Below are positions 10,538-22,447 of a DNA stretch of 38,212 nt, one piece after another. The notes below the pieces were generated by a model. That model saw nothing but the letters and a program-made list of their open reading frames with translations. It had not been told where the DNA came from and searched no databases. The DNA lies in NCBI GenBank assembly GCA_022579005.1, contig MU401763.1:1-38212 (forward strand). Reading direction: 5' to 3'. The position numbers and the translations under genes are program-made. This DNA is from Poronia punctata (lineage: Eukaryota > Ascomycota > Sordariomycetes > Xylariales > Xylariaceae). Numbering within the stretch: the first letter of the stretch is position 1; the number at the start of each line of letters is the position of its first letter.

Positions 10538-10920
10538 ATTGAATATTTCGGTTGATACCTGATGGTTTACCTCGATGTTGGCCCGTTCAAGTTGTTAGGT
10601 TAGTAATCCTGATATAAAGAGGTGTGGTCGGGCTGCTTTACAATGTGCATGAGATATGGCACTTCATCCACTTCAATGTGACATGTGGAGACTGCTGTAT
10701 ATTCATACTATCCGTGATATGCATATTATACAAGGTATATATGCACTTAACAATTAATATGCAAATAGTGGCGACAGAGGACTGGACGGCATCAGTTTCC
10801 GTATTATATTGTTCGATTTCTTCGATTCGGCATACAATCATTAAACTTCTATAGCTAGATACACCACCAAGGCAGAAATATTATGGTAGATAATGGTATA
10901 GATGTACAAATCTCGCCCCT
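10538..10920. other. Intergenic region between VPS8 and cyclophilin genes
   Basis: This gap holds the 3' region of VPS8 and the promoter of the cyclophilin gene, both on the minus strand. It is moderately AT-rich, and short open frames on both strands (about 10624-10854) have no protein-like features. No gene is seen. Confidence 0.5.
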
Positions 10921-13900
10921 CTACCCGTCGATGGGACATGTATATCCCCGTTCGCGGCCTAGATCGTCAACCACTCGCCGCCTTTCGCCTTGCCCCTGCA
11001 ATGCCTCTAAACAACTTTGGTGATATATGTGCCTGCATGCAAGCACAATTAGTGGTCCAAGTGGTTTGGGATTTCGAACGCCCGTACCACTTCCATTGGC
11101 ACCTTGCATCGTCTCTTCGTGCCCGCCTTCTCCTGGCGTCCCCCCGTCGCCGTTTGACGGTTCATGCTCTGGTTCTGATTCGCTCTGCTTTGCTATTGCT
11201 TTCCCTTTCCCTTTCCTTGAATCTAGGTCCTGTTCTTGTGGAACACCCGTTTGGCCCTTGCCGAGTGTCGAGGACGAGTCCGAGGGCACGGTAGCGGTAT
11301 TGGACTTCTTCTCTTTCCGCCTTGCGCCATCGACAGCCTGCTTCTCCTCCCAGGCTTCGAAAACATTACCCGCGACCCCTGGTCCCCAGACACGGCGCCC
11401 GCAAGCCTCACAGGTCGACCCTTTTGGCCTCCAGCCCCTTTGGCGCAGGTCCACCGCCTGCTTCACGTTGACGAATAGTTGTTTCTCTAGCAACCGATTA
11501 GAGAGCTGTAGGATGGACTCTTCATACGCATAAGCCGAGAAAATTGAGGTCAGAACTGCGCGTAGATCAGCCAGGTTAGGAGACGCAGCGGCTGCCCGTG
11601 TCAAAAAGGCGCGGAGGATACGCAAGAACGTTAGACTGTTTCCCGACGCTGCCGATAAAATATTACTCGAGGATTGGCGTCCTTGTGTCGAGGTTGCGGT
11701 GAGAAGAGCTGTGAAAGTGTGCTGGACGAGCGACCGCAATAGAGCAACGAGTTTGTCAGTGTCTACCACTTGATTGGATTCTTCTACCGCTTGGGTCGTA
11801 TCATGTCCCGACAAAGCGACGACCACAGTTGAAAGGTTGCGGGTAATTTGAACCGTCGTGTCGATCATCTCTAGCCACAATTCTTCGTTCAATGTCAAAC
11901 CACCATTATTGGCTGCTGATGCTGAGCCTTGTACGTTTTTCAAAGCATTGCTTTGCTGCGGTGATTTCATCTGGCCCTGGCACAGCCAGATACCCACATG
12001 AGTATACTTTTGCAGTGATTTCAGAAGCTCTTCCGAGGCATCTTGAGTTTCGACGTCTTTTGTCCCGTCATCGCCGGAACCGGAGATTAAACCTTGAAGT
12101 GCTGACTCTAGGGTGTGGAGATGGGTGGTTAATCGACCCATGGCTTCCTGTATTTGCCCCTCTCTTGCCATGAGGATGACGGCGGCATCGATAACACCTC
12201 TCTCTTCCATGGTCGGCAGTAGCTTGTCGAGTCTCAAATCTGTAGCCTGAACCAAGCCGACGTAATCCGATACGTGAGCTGCATCGTATCGACACATAAG
12301 TTGTATGTAAAGCTCGACAAAAGCACGGTCGGGTGAGCTTCCCTGTTGTCTCGAAGCTTGGTCTCCAGGTTCCAACAGTGCCCGGAGGTAGTTGTACTGT
12401 AGCTCTGGAGTTTCAACTAAGGCGTCCAGGATAAAGCGATGTAGGTCGGGTGCAAAGCTATCTATCGTCTGAGCAGCTTTGGCCGGATCTAATTCCACAA
12501 AGTCTTCGGCGTATTTCTTGACAACATCGTGGACTTCTTGGACTTGCTTTTTGGACAGGCCTGCTCTAGGCCTCAAGCACTCAACTAGACATTCGAATAT
12601 TCCGTCCCGATCCTCGGGGTCTTCGAAATAGGCCTGAACCAGGGGTCCAAACCGCTTGTCGCTCTTGTATATGCGTTTCAAGATGCGATAGAATCCAGCT
12701 TCTCGGAAAAGGGGTATCATTGGCGATAGGTCGGGTGGTTGGTAGACCGAGAGAAGGTATTCGGCGCTGAGCTGGGCATCGTCTGCCAAGTCTGCACCCG
12801 GATATCTACAGAGTCCAGCGATGATCTTATCCAGCGTTGATCCAGGAATGATGAGATATTGCTGGAATTTAGGCAGATTTCGTGCGACGAACATGTCGAG
12901 ATAAATGGTATCTTCGACGGCGAAATCTTCTGGGTTCATAATCTCTAGTAGGATTGAGATGACATATTGACGATCGACCGTCATCCCAAATACTTGTTCT
13001 TCGGGGAGATCCTTACCGGTGCCGCCGTTGAGATGCTTTTCCCGTGAGTCGTTGAGAAAAGAGTCCTCGAAAGCTTCATTCAGTGCGCTGAGAAGGCTCG
13101 GGGCGTCAAACTTCAAGATCATCCGCAAATAGGGAAACGGCGGTTCTGGGCTCCCGGGTGGCCGTGTGCGGAACTCCTTGCCGCTCCCATTTGGCCACGC
13201 AACGGTATTACCTGAAAAGAGGAACCAATAGAGCTCTGCTTTTGCTTTTGATGCCTGCTCCTCCCCGATCGGCTCGCCCGTCGGGTATACTCTGCCCGTC
13301 AAGGTGTAGGACAGGTAAGGGAAGATCTTTAGAGCGTTGACGCCGAAGATTTCATCTGACATGACATCCCCAGACGGTGCGTAATCGCCATTTTGCATCA
13401 GCGGCTTGAGTAGGGTCAGGAGGTCGATCAGGGGTGTGATGTAATCGGTCAAGGCTTGATTCCACACGTAGATAAGAGCATCGTAGAGACCATGTTGCTT
13501 GCATAACAGCGTGATCTGGTCGATGTCGAGGGTCGCGGTTTCCAGATGACATATTGTCTCCTCCAGGCGGCTCTCCCAGCCCTGGTTGGCAAAATGTGCT
13601 ACCATCGCTTTGACAACGGTTGGCGGCACTGTTCGAATGGTTTTCTCGAGAATGTAGGGTTCTAAAACCTCGAGGAAGATGCCTTCGACGCCGGCGTCCT
13701 CGTACCATTCATAAGCCTCGTCAAACAGGAAGTCCATGTCATCCAGATTCTCGCACGCAGTAAAGCAAGTCTCTGCCAGTTCACGAAGATGCTGATCGTC
13801 GGCTAAAGATTTGTTCTTCCGACGTTGGCCGAAAGCGTATTTTAGGGATGCACCCATAATTTCCATGAGCTTGTCACGTACCGTCTGGTGGCGCAAGGCG

Positions 13901-16025
13901 GCATCTTCCGGCAAACCAATCGTCAACTGGTTTGCGTCTCCAGTGTAGTATGTCGTCGCCAGCCGGATCGCGCCTACATAGTCGCCGTTTTCCATGAGGG
14001 CAATCAAACGGTCGGCCCAGTTGGATAGTGCGCCGAGCGAGACATCATTAAATCCAAGTAGAAAAACTCGCCCCTTATACGTTTTAAAGCTCATGTAAAA
14101 AGCATCGGCTACCACACCATGCATCGACGGGTCTTCATCGTCCAGCTGCTCTACTAAAGAATGGAGCTGGGTCGAAAACAAGTCGGCGTGGTAGATGTGC
14201 TTGTGGATAAGGTCGAAAGCCTCCGTCATCCTCATCGAACGGTCTTCCAACACGATTAACCTCTGACTGACTGTCAATACGGTCAAGACCGACCGGCTCA
14301 ACCACTGCACCGCTACAATAGGCTCCTCGCATTTCCAGCGATTCCGAGCTTTGAACTTAAGTTGCGGTGGCTTGTCCTTATTTTCGGTGGGAATTTCGTC
14401 CACGTCCAAGACAGTCAAGATATTCGACCAACAGTAGACGAGCTTGACCTTGGATATGGTACTGCCGGTAGTCGGGTCGGGAATCTTCAGTTTGACGGCC
14501 GGAAACCAAGCTAAGCAGCCACTCATGGCGCTATGGGGAGCCACGTCTTTTGGTCTTGCCGACTTATGTTGGGTTTGCGCTATCGGCGTCGTAGAAACTA
14601 TAACCAAAAGATAAGGCGTAAGCATCGCGGTAAGCCCCATCGAATCTGTCGCGCGTTCGACATTCCCTAGTGGAAGAGGCGCAAAGGCCAGTACCGTGCT
14701 CGGCTTCAGTGGTTTGTCTAAAGGAGCTGGGGTATCGGGATAACGGCCGAGTATCCTCACAGTCTTGACTGTTCTGCCAAGCGAGCCAGTCCCCCTCGTA
14801 GCTAGATGAGAAAAGGCCATGCCCCGATCATCCGCCGAGACAAGAGCTGTGTGGCGCGTTCCTAAGAACCCAAGATGTGTAACGGCCGCATTGGGGATGT
14901 GACCATCAGCTGTTCGGTGCTGCATCTGCTGAGAATCTAAATGTGGTATCTGTAGAAAAGGACGAGAGGCCCGACTCGTGTCCCAAGTAAATATGTTCCC
15001 ATTGGCGTGTCCGCCGCCGATGGTGGTGTGGTCTGCCGATATGGCGATGGCCGTGATGGGACCAGATTCCACAGCTATAGCGCGGGTAGTTAGAACACTT
15101 GATCGAGGAGTAGCATGACTGATCCTCTCTCTCACCTTTGGTACCTGGGCCGATTATCATTTTGAGATTTTGATTGTAGTCAAACATTAAAATTATACCC
15201 TTCGTTGTTCCCAAGACAATCGAAGCCGAAACAGCTATGCATGTAGGTGAACCAAAACTACGTTTGCCAGCTTCAGAGAAAGCTTGTCCATTCATTTTTT
15301 TGAGCTTTGTCCACCTTACGACTTCCCATGGTGGCGAGGCGGTTTCAGTCTCGGCAGGGTCGAGTATGAACTGGCTACTAAGGGACGCGTTTCTACTGTG
15401 GCTCGATAGGAAGGCAGGAGATGAGGGTCGGGGCGACAGAAGAGATGGCGAGGATATGCGCGACTGGAACCGTCTGTCGAAAGGTCGGAAGGAGGGTGTC
15501 GGGCTGCTTAGTCCAGGCCGTGATGCTACGGAGGGCAGAACGCTGCTACCTTGTGACAACACAGATCCCTACGAGAGCATGTCAGATAAGAGTCCGACGA
15601 TTTTCGGCAAAGCGCATGACCTTTCTTACTTGGACTGAAGGGGAGTCGTCTGGCCCCGATAACAAGGAATCTATAGGGCTACCCGCTCGACGAGGAAGCC
15701 CATCCAAGGATGAACCGTCGTCAGATCCATCTGCTTGGTCCCGGAGGAGCTCGCGATATCGATTGGGAACAGGTGCTTGTGTGGGCGTGGCGTTAGAGAC
15801 ATCTCCGCCCATTTCTTCTTCCGAACCTCCGGCGATATGTTGCTCCACCATCTTCATCTTCCCTCTTATTGTCTCCTCGTCGTTCGATGGACTATCCTTG
15901 CTATTTCTCCCATCTTTGTCTCCGTAAACATCCACATCTCCGTTTATATCTGTAGAAAAAAGTGGCTGATCCAGATCCATATCCGCTGGAGGGCCACCCT
16001 GCCTCTCCGGCGACTGTGTGCTCAT
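10921..16025 (-). CDS. vps8: Vps8, CORVET endosomal tethering complex subunit
   Basis: Vps8 is the Rab5/Vps21-binding subunit of CORVET, which tethers early endosomes. Three exons, 16025-15630, 15568-15136 and 15074-10921, with two 61-nt introns, give 1660 residues, normal for filamentous fungi. The first ~200 residues are disordered and Ser/Asp-rich. A beta-propeller starts near 205 and includes GPITAIAISADHTTIGGGHA followed by GNIFTWDT (about 281-308). A long alpha-solenoid follows, with the Vps8 core near residue 794 (DIDQITLLCKQHGLYDALIY). The C-terminus carries a RING-type zinc finger: CEACGRRVWGP near 1498, then LACRHIYHQSCLEAL near 1620 and the final CPIDG. The two halves are separated by a low-complexity insert of about 110 residues rich in Lys, Glu, Ser and Gly. 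The second intron has a good CTAAC branch site. Confidence 0.94.
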
Positions 16026-17151
16026 CGAGGCGGTTGCGTCGGGAACATGGCTTCGCGAAAGGGTGGCCTCGATGATTGTTTCGGAATCTAGGAGCGCGTA
16101 GTGGTATTATATCGTCGAAAGATGTTGTGCCCAAATGTTCTAAGTCGACCAAGAGCACCTAATTCGAGGGGTATAACACGCTGTTGAACTCGCGACTCTC
16201 GGAGGACGTCGTGAAGCTGGTACAAGGACGTGGTTGCGATTAAAGAGAGCGCGAAAGGAAATGGTGGGATAAGCAAGGCCTTTACGGCTTATGTCTGCCT
16301 TACAACGGCACAGTCAATGCCTTGCGCGATCTTTTTCAGATTACGCCTTAATCAATTCCCATCAGAAACCACAATCGCTTGTTGCACCTCAAAACGTCTT
16401 GGAGTGGTGCTGAACGGCGTTGGTGCTACTGTAGGTACCTGTATACCTGCATTTGGAGCTCAGCCTTCTCGGACTAGCCTACTATAGACTAGCGTACAAT
16501 ACGTACCAAGCTCCTTCCTGATTATTTACTGTTACATCATACCACACGTTGCAAATAATCCTCAGTATCTCACCGAATGCCATCTTGATCGTATAAACTA
16601 GATCACGTACTTATAACTAACTAGGGTTGCTGAGATTCTCTACAAATCCTAGTCTACAAATGTCATAACAAGCTCATGTACTTTATACCAATAATTGAGC
16701 ATATCACAAGCCTAACCTAACAAGATTGGAAACTGGGAAATCGGGGATCGATGATGTTTCCAATTACAGCCGGTAATCAAATGTAGGTGGGAAAGACCGT
16801 TACGAGCAGGCCTGGCTCACGCCAATATTTAGGTGTGGGCGAAGACGGAATATGGACGTCAATCTCACAATCTACCTAGTTATTCCGCACTCACAATAGA
16901 CTAGATATTACTGTGTACAATTTACCCACCACCCAACGATTACGGAGCAAACTACCACACATACGCCTAGACCGATCCTAAAATATTCCGTGCAACGACG
17001 CGCCAGGCGTCATAATCAATCGAATATATAAACAAGAAAGCTTCGCTAAAAAATAGTACAGCTCATCTCGTAGGCCTGGGATAACTGTCTCATGACAGAA
17101 ATATCCACCTCGCATGTTCGGTACCTCAAAAAAATCCAGGTATATGGCCCA
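16026..17151. other. Intergenic region, core/accessory junction
   Basis: About 1.1 kb between the VPS8 start codon and the GH12 stop codon. I see no gene. The first 250 bases are the VPS8 promoter side. Several TAGGTA/TACCTA motifs occur (for example 16431-16440). From here rightwards gene density falls sharply. Confidence 0.55.
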
Positions 17152-18521
17152 TCATACCTTGATATCCAAAGCGACTACGGCATTCATGACGGCTTTCCCG
17201 TAAAACACCTCCGTACCAGCGTTGCCTACAGTCACGTAGTCGCTATCGGAGATGTAGCCCTTGTGCACCATGGCGTCGAGCCACTGCTTCAGATCTCCTT
17301 GGAAGACGCCGTCGAAGTTCTCGTCGACCAGCATGCTTCGGACTGTCACGCCACTGCCGGGATTCTTGCCTTCGTAAAGCTTCCAGCTTGCGCCGAAGAG
17401 GTTGAATGTGGCGACGGGCCCACGGGAATATCCGATCGGTACCTGGTTGCCCCAGTTCCGGATCCACAACATAAACTCGGATGTGGCTTTCGATGATGTG
17501 TCGCCGGGTGTAGGAGACGTGATGAAGTCGAATACGTTGCTTCCTATAACATAATCAGTACGCGTCCACACTGAAGAATTTGTCAAATGACGGTTTGATG
17601 AAACTCACCTCTGAACTCGGTGGTATTCTTGCGATCCCATTTAAAGTAGGCTGGAATGGAAGCAATGTCCTTGAGCTTATTGTCCAGGTTAACACCGACA
17701 CCGATGTTGGTATATCCCTTGCAAAGGTCTTTAGTGTGTTCGTCGAACTCGATATCAGTGGTGCTAGTCCACTTGACCTCTTTGATGTCGTCGGCACCCT
17801 GCAGGATACCGTTGAAACTGGTGCACTGCTTTCCAACCATGCGATCTCCGTTGTACATTGAGTTGGCCACAGTCCACGGCATCCCGGGCAATATCAACCG
17901 ATCTGTGTTCCCGCATTGCTCCGTAGCTTTTACCTTGTACGATATCTCAGTCGCTTGGCTATATGCGTTGATAACCGGGTGAGCTACACGGGTCACCGAA
18001 GTAGGACATGGCGTCTCGCTTGGGCTCATGGAATCGGTCGTGTAAGTTGTTACGACTGGGATGCTCTCTGGGTCAACAGCTGTGAAACTGGGGAACTCAT
18101 CGAGTGGTAAGCCCGTCGTTATAGTCGTTTCTATAGCTTCCCTTCCACTCTCACTCATGCTATATGTCGAGTATGTCGTGACAGTCGGGAGACTCTCTAC
18201 CGAAGCAGTTGGGAATCCCGGGAAATCGCTGGTCGGCAAGCCCGTCGTTATAATAGTTGTAGTTTCTAGATCCTCCTTTGCACTTTCACTCATGGAATAC
18301 GTCTTGTATGTAGTGACAGTCGGGAGACTCTCCACTGGAGCCGTTGGGAATCCCTTGAAATCGCTGGTTGGCAAGCCCGTGGTCACAGTTGTTGTGGGCT
18401 TCGGAGCTGGCTCTGGAGTTGTCGTCCTCGCCTTGCCATTACCACACTTGCGATGGTGGTGTGGTAAAGCATAAACGGCAAGTGACTCCATAGCCACCAG
18501 GGCTAAAAGTTGGAATCTCAT
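17152..18521 (-). CDS. Secreted GH12 endoglucanase with repeat-bearing N-terminal extension
   Basis: A glycoside hydrolase family 12 enzyme, expected to cleave beta-1,4-glucan or xyloglucan outside the cell. Two exons, 18521-17609 and 17543-17152, give 434 residues. ATG 18521 starts a signal peptide (MRFQLLALVAMESLAVYA); an in-frame ATG at 18620 would bury it. Residues 20-45 are His/Lys/Thr/Pro-rich, then three repeats of about 34 residues (47-80, 91-125, 134-167) based on TTGLPTSDFPGFP and ESLPTVTTYSTYSMSES. The GH12 domain spans about 200-434: WTVANSMYNGD, the nucleophile E327 in SEFMLWIRNWG, and the acid/base E416 in NAGTEVFYGKA. Both catalytic glutamates are intact. No CBM1 is present. 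The extension is probably O-glycosylated; a cell-wall spacer role is inference. Most GH12 enzymes are only about 230-250 residues. Confidence 0.9.
18021..18383 (-). repeat. Three in-frame tandem coding repeats in the GH12 gene
   Basis: Three copies lie at 18282-18383, 18147-18251 and about 18021-18122, spaced roughly 130 bases apart. The first two copies are close at DNA level (shared blocks such as GACAGTCGGGAGACTCTC and GTTGGGAATCCC), while the third has diverged. This indicates duplication inside the gene and makes the copy number likely to vary between strains. Confidence 0.88.
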
Positions 18522-20535
18522 TTTGAAGGATCGGAAGTGTTGCGTAGGTCGAATGTCAGTTTTTCTTTCGGTATAGACAGTCTCCAGTACTGTCTGTCTG
18601 TCGACGTAATAAAACGTCAAGTGAGTGATCGGTAAGCTTGACAGCCTAACCTTGATGAAATGAATGAATAGTCGTGAATGAACGTAACAAATTGGCCTCG
18701 AAACCGAGCACGAGATAGCCAGCAGAAAAAATTCTGGAAAGGAAGGATCGAGAGTGAAGGAGTGAGAGAGAGATCTGAAGAAAATGATGTCTAAGCCATG
18801 ACGTGGACCGGGTTCGTATCTGTTGTTATACGTGCTTACATACCTAACCTAACCTAATAATCTACTAGTCTAGTAATCCCTCGTCGTCATATTTTCTAAT
18901 GACATTAATTACAAAGGGGTATAGGGGCAAACAAACACGAGCCCTCGTTTCGCGTTTCATCGTGATGGGGCCTTCATACACCCCCCGGATCTACGCCACA
19001 CTCACATTAGTGCGTCCAGTAATGTAAGCGCCCGATTACCTTACTGACAGAAAGCGTTGAACCAATGATTGAGAAAAGGATCTACCCGTAACGGGAATAG
19101 CCCGCTTGGGCTGATGTTTCAGAAAGGATCACGACGACACGGTCTTATGCGCCTAGCCGTGTGTACATACGTAAATAATAATATCTTGTAGAGGCAATTT
19201 TCATCGTATCAGGGGAGGATATATTTATGCCTTGGTCCATGGTTCTACGGTTAATATTAAAATCAATCAATTCCTTTCACGATCACGGAATTTGGGAGAT
19301 GTTGTTTTCGTCGTAGTACTCGTAGGTTACCTAGGTGTACGCCTAGCAGGGATTGTTTGATTACCTACGGAATGGTCGAACTAGGTACCCTAGATCAGGT
19401 TGGCGAACATTTGAGTTCTAGACCACCATCTCGTCATTCATCTCTTTTTAATCAGATCAAGGACCGACTTGGATCCTCAAGGTCAGTTGGCACATAAACG
19501 TTTAGTCCTGTGCCAGTGTAAGAGATGAGTTATATACGTGTAATTAGTACATAACATGCGTATTAACATAATGTCCGGGTTGCTCAGGGCGCAAGCTACT
19601 TACTTTAATGTGTCGGCTCATCTTGGTCGCTTCGACAGAGCCAATCTACGACCTAGTCGGTTTCAATCCTTTTCAACTAATTATCTAGCTCACGATAATA
19701 GTTCTGTTGAATATTAAAATGCAAAGTAGCTACTCGTATTGGGGCAGTGCTGGAACGCACGGCTTGATTGCCCGGTCCGATCCGGTCGAGCTTGCTAGCG
19801 CTAGCTAAAAACTTTCCGAAAAGCGTTCCGCGCTCTCAGAGCACGTGTCACGAAAATTTGCCCACCGAATATGCCAATTTGTCAAACATACTTGTGGTTT
19901 TACTCGTACACCTGTTATTAGCAATTGCGACCAAGTGGCTTTACTCTATCGCCGCCTTGCTATCAAGGTGCTGGTTAACAAGCTAAGACCAGTGGTTGAT
20001 GCGAATGGCCAAGCGAGACATCCCCGTCTCTTTTCTTCATATTCTCGCCCGACTAGATGAACATGTTTACTTGCGGATACCAACAACTTGCGATACCCTG
20101 TTTTATTTGTGTAGGTATCGCGAAGTATTTACAGAGAGGCAAACAGGGATCGCTTTTCCTCCTGAGCTGTTGACTACCTAATAAAGACTGATACCTAGGT
20201 AGTGAGCGAGACGGCGAGGACCCTGGAGCGGATTAACTACCATTAGGGGAATAACTATGCTCAACTAACCTAGCTGGATAAATACTTGTTATTCTTTCAG
20301 TTGCCTTGCAAAATCCCTAGGTTACTATCTCACTATAGGTCCTAGACGCGACTTAACACGGAAATAGATTGATTCATGTGTTCAATGGATAAGGTATATA
20401 AGGTATGCTGACTTTCTATCGCTCAAATCTCAACTTTAAAAAGATATATGGTACAAGGGAAAATCTCATCATCGTTTCACTCCCTCGTGAAAACTCCTCG
20501 TATGTACAAAGAAAATTTGTCAGAGTAAGCGCACC
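18522..20535. other. Intergenic region, about 2 kb without a supported gene
   Basis: The promoter of the GH12 gene lies at the left end (18522-18800 or so, purine-rich around 18740-18780). Beyond it I see only short open frames with no domain. The sequence contains scattered TACCTAGGTA palindromes (19328-19340 region, 20192-20201), an ACCTAACCTAACCTAA stretch at 18842-18857, and a GAGCACGTGTC element at 19839-19849. Confidence 0.55.
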
Positions 20536-21171
20536 TTACTCGACAAAGTCATACACCATCTTGAACTTCTGAGACTCGTCACCCTTGGCAACGACAACGT
20601 TACGCACATACCGTCTCTCGCCCCCGACGATCTGGAAGCCCCAGACCTGAGTAGCCGTCCAGCCATCCGCGACGCTGCGGACGTGGTTGAAGACGTGGTT
20701 CTTCTCCTCGGCGATCCAGTCGGCCGCGAGATGCTCGAGGCCAGGGAGGGACTTCTCCGCCAGCACGATCGCGATCTCCTCGGTCGAGACGAACTTGGTC
20801 TGTCCCCTTATCGTGCCGAAGACACGGTCCGTCAGCTCCCGCTCCTGGAAGTCCAGGGTCCGGTGCTCGTGTGAGCCGCCCCCTGGAACGCCGGAGGCTT
20901 CTTGGTCGATCTCGATGTGCACGATGCCGTTGGCGTCCGTGTATTGCTTCACTGTGAGGTTGACGGTCGCGTTGGCGATGATCTTGCGCGTTAGCCATGA
21001 GATGCCCTGGAGCTGGAGAGCCGGGTCGGTGTTGTCGGACAGGCTCTTGTTCTGTTTGGGTTTAAACTGTGTTAGTGGATTTTCTTTTCTTCATGACGTT
21101 GGGAGATGATGGCTTACGAGACGCCACTTTCCGCTCAGATCTGCGATGGTCTTGGATGCAGGGGCAGCCAT
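20536..21171 (-). CDS. Unknown protein, conserved in fungi, possible FABP/calycin-like barrel
   Basis: Two exons, 21171-21118 and 21051-20536, joined in phase 0 (donor GTAAGC, acceptor AAACAG), encode 189 residues without signal peptide or membrane helix. I recall related uncharacterised fungal proteins (some carrying a doubtful LCCL label), but no function is established. The order of elements resembles the intracellular lipid-binding protein fold: an N-terminal GKWRLNKSLSDN, then a short helical stretch with LQGISWLTRKII, then alternating beta-strands (TVNLTVKQY, VHIEIDQEA, HRTLDFQERELTD), and a last strand pair (RRYVRNVVVAKG, FKMVYDFVE). That fold suggests binding of a fatty acid or other hydrophobic ligand; this is inference from pattern only. 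It stands alone between two gene-poor stretches. Confidence 0.8.
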
Positions 21172-22121
21172 TGTGATATTTGTAGGTGGTGTTTGATTAA
21201 GTGGTAGAAGTGAATAAGAGTAGATGGATGAGTGTATCTTCTGGTGGTTGTTGTTGTGATTGTTGTTCTTGATGATGATGAAGCTGAGATGATCAAGAAT
21301 TCGTTCGACTTATCTCATCCTTTATGTATTCCCCTCGAATACTGTCGATTCCCAGGAGGCTCTCTCACATGTTGTCGCCCTCAACTCTTTACGTAAACAG
21401 GGGCCTAGTCTAGACATCGTGAACATACCTACCTGTAGCTGACTTCCAGGTTTGGCAATTCCTCTTACAGAACGTCACTAATCCTATCTTGTACAAGCAA
21501 GCCTCTAGACTTACTATAATAAGTATAGTGAGCTGAGTGCCTACGCTTACAAGGGAAATGTTGTTCCTATTTTTGGAATTCTTGGCCCCATACTTCCGTA
21601 TAGGGGCGGAATAAGCAATCGGATTACTGCTTTCGGACAGAAAACAGATATGCCAAGACATTTCAATCTATAAGAGCTTTTCTTAGCATCACGAGTCTTG
21701 CCAGAACTAGCCACATATTTGGCATAAGCCACAGCATAGACACAGCTGAGATTCTACGAGTAGACCTAACCTAGCCCTTAGGTCAGCAAAAGCGATAGGT
21801 CTGGCTTGATCAGGTCATGGCCAAGGGGGGTTGACTAGAAGGGTCATGGCTATAGGAGGTCATTTTCAAACTCATGACACCAAGGGAGGTGAAATCCAAA
21901 ATTTCAATTGAGTCAAGTCAATTACAGTGAACAGACTCTTATTAACCTAACCAAGTAGGTACCATCCTCCTTAAAGCTTTCTTGTCCCTAGTCACTGTCC
22001 TGTCCGCCTCTGCCCACATCTTTGCCCGCACCAGATATTCTCTGACCACAGCTAGAGTAGAGTACACCATCTAGAGTAAGGTAGGTAGCCAATGGCGGGT
22101 GCGGGTTGGTAAGTAGGCAAA
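21172..22121. other. Intergenic region, no gene seen
   Basis: The 150 bases upstream of 21171 are rich in GTT/GAT repeats (for example 21240-21285, trinucleotide-like) and form the promoter or 5' leader of the unknown protein. The rest has no supported gene; a short duplicated phrase resembling GTCATGGC-AGGGGGGTT/AGGAGGTCA occurs around 21814-21890. Confidence 0.5.
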
Positions 22122-22447
22122 CTACTTCTTCTGACCATTGTTGCCCTGATGACCGTAGGAGGAGTAGCCGGTATTCTCGTTCTTGGCACCGGCGGACTGG
22201 GCTGCGGCGGCGAAACCGCCGCTTGACATGTCCTTGCCACCCTTGGCCTAGTTTTTGCTTGTTAGAGACATGGTGTTTTTGATGGTCATGGTAGAGGAGA
22301 GGGGGGTGAGAGGGAGGGTAATAGGGGAGGAGAGAGAGACAGAGAGAGAAAGCAAGATAAAAGTACCTGGCCGGATTGGATGCGGGCTGAATCGGAGGGC
22401 TTCATTGGGTTTCCGCTCTTTTGTCCTTGGTTTTGATTTCCTGACAT
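22122..22447 (-). CDS. Small SMP/LEA-like hydrophilic protein
   Basis: A two-exon gene, 22447-22367 and 22247-22122, separated by a 119-nt intron (donor GTACTT, acceptor AACTAG), encodes a 68-residue, highly hydrophilic, Gly/Asn/Gln/Ser-rich protein. The motif SDSARIQSGQAKGGKDMSSG followed by GFAAAAQSAGAKNE matches the consensus of the seed maturation protein (SMP) type LEA motif, in which A-x-RIQS is followed by a second QSA helix. Such proteins are intrinsically disordered and in fungi are linked to conidia and desiccation or stress tolerance; the role here is inferred. No signal peptide. The ending NNGQKK is polar. Confidence 0.8.
22285..22355. repeat. Purine-rich low-complexity tract in the SMP-gene intron
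   Basis: The plus strand is nearly pure G and A here, with GAGAGAGA and GGGAGG units. On the coding strand this is a C/T-rich tract filling most of the intron between the donor at 22366 and the branch region. Confidence 0.8.

Noticed and set aside
18620..18620. Upstream in-frame ATG for the GH12 gene
   Set aside because: It would put 33 polar residues before a well-formed signal peptide that starts at 18521.
18842..18857. CCTAA-type repeats suggestive of telomeric DNA
   Set aside because: Only three units of five bases occur; fungal telomeres are CCCTAA hexamers in long arrays, and the position is between ordinary genes.
19839..19849. GAGCACGTGTC shared with 37418-37428
   Set aside because: Two copies of an 11-mer with an E-box core in 38 kb can occur by chance, and neither is close to a start codon in a consistent way.
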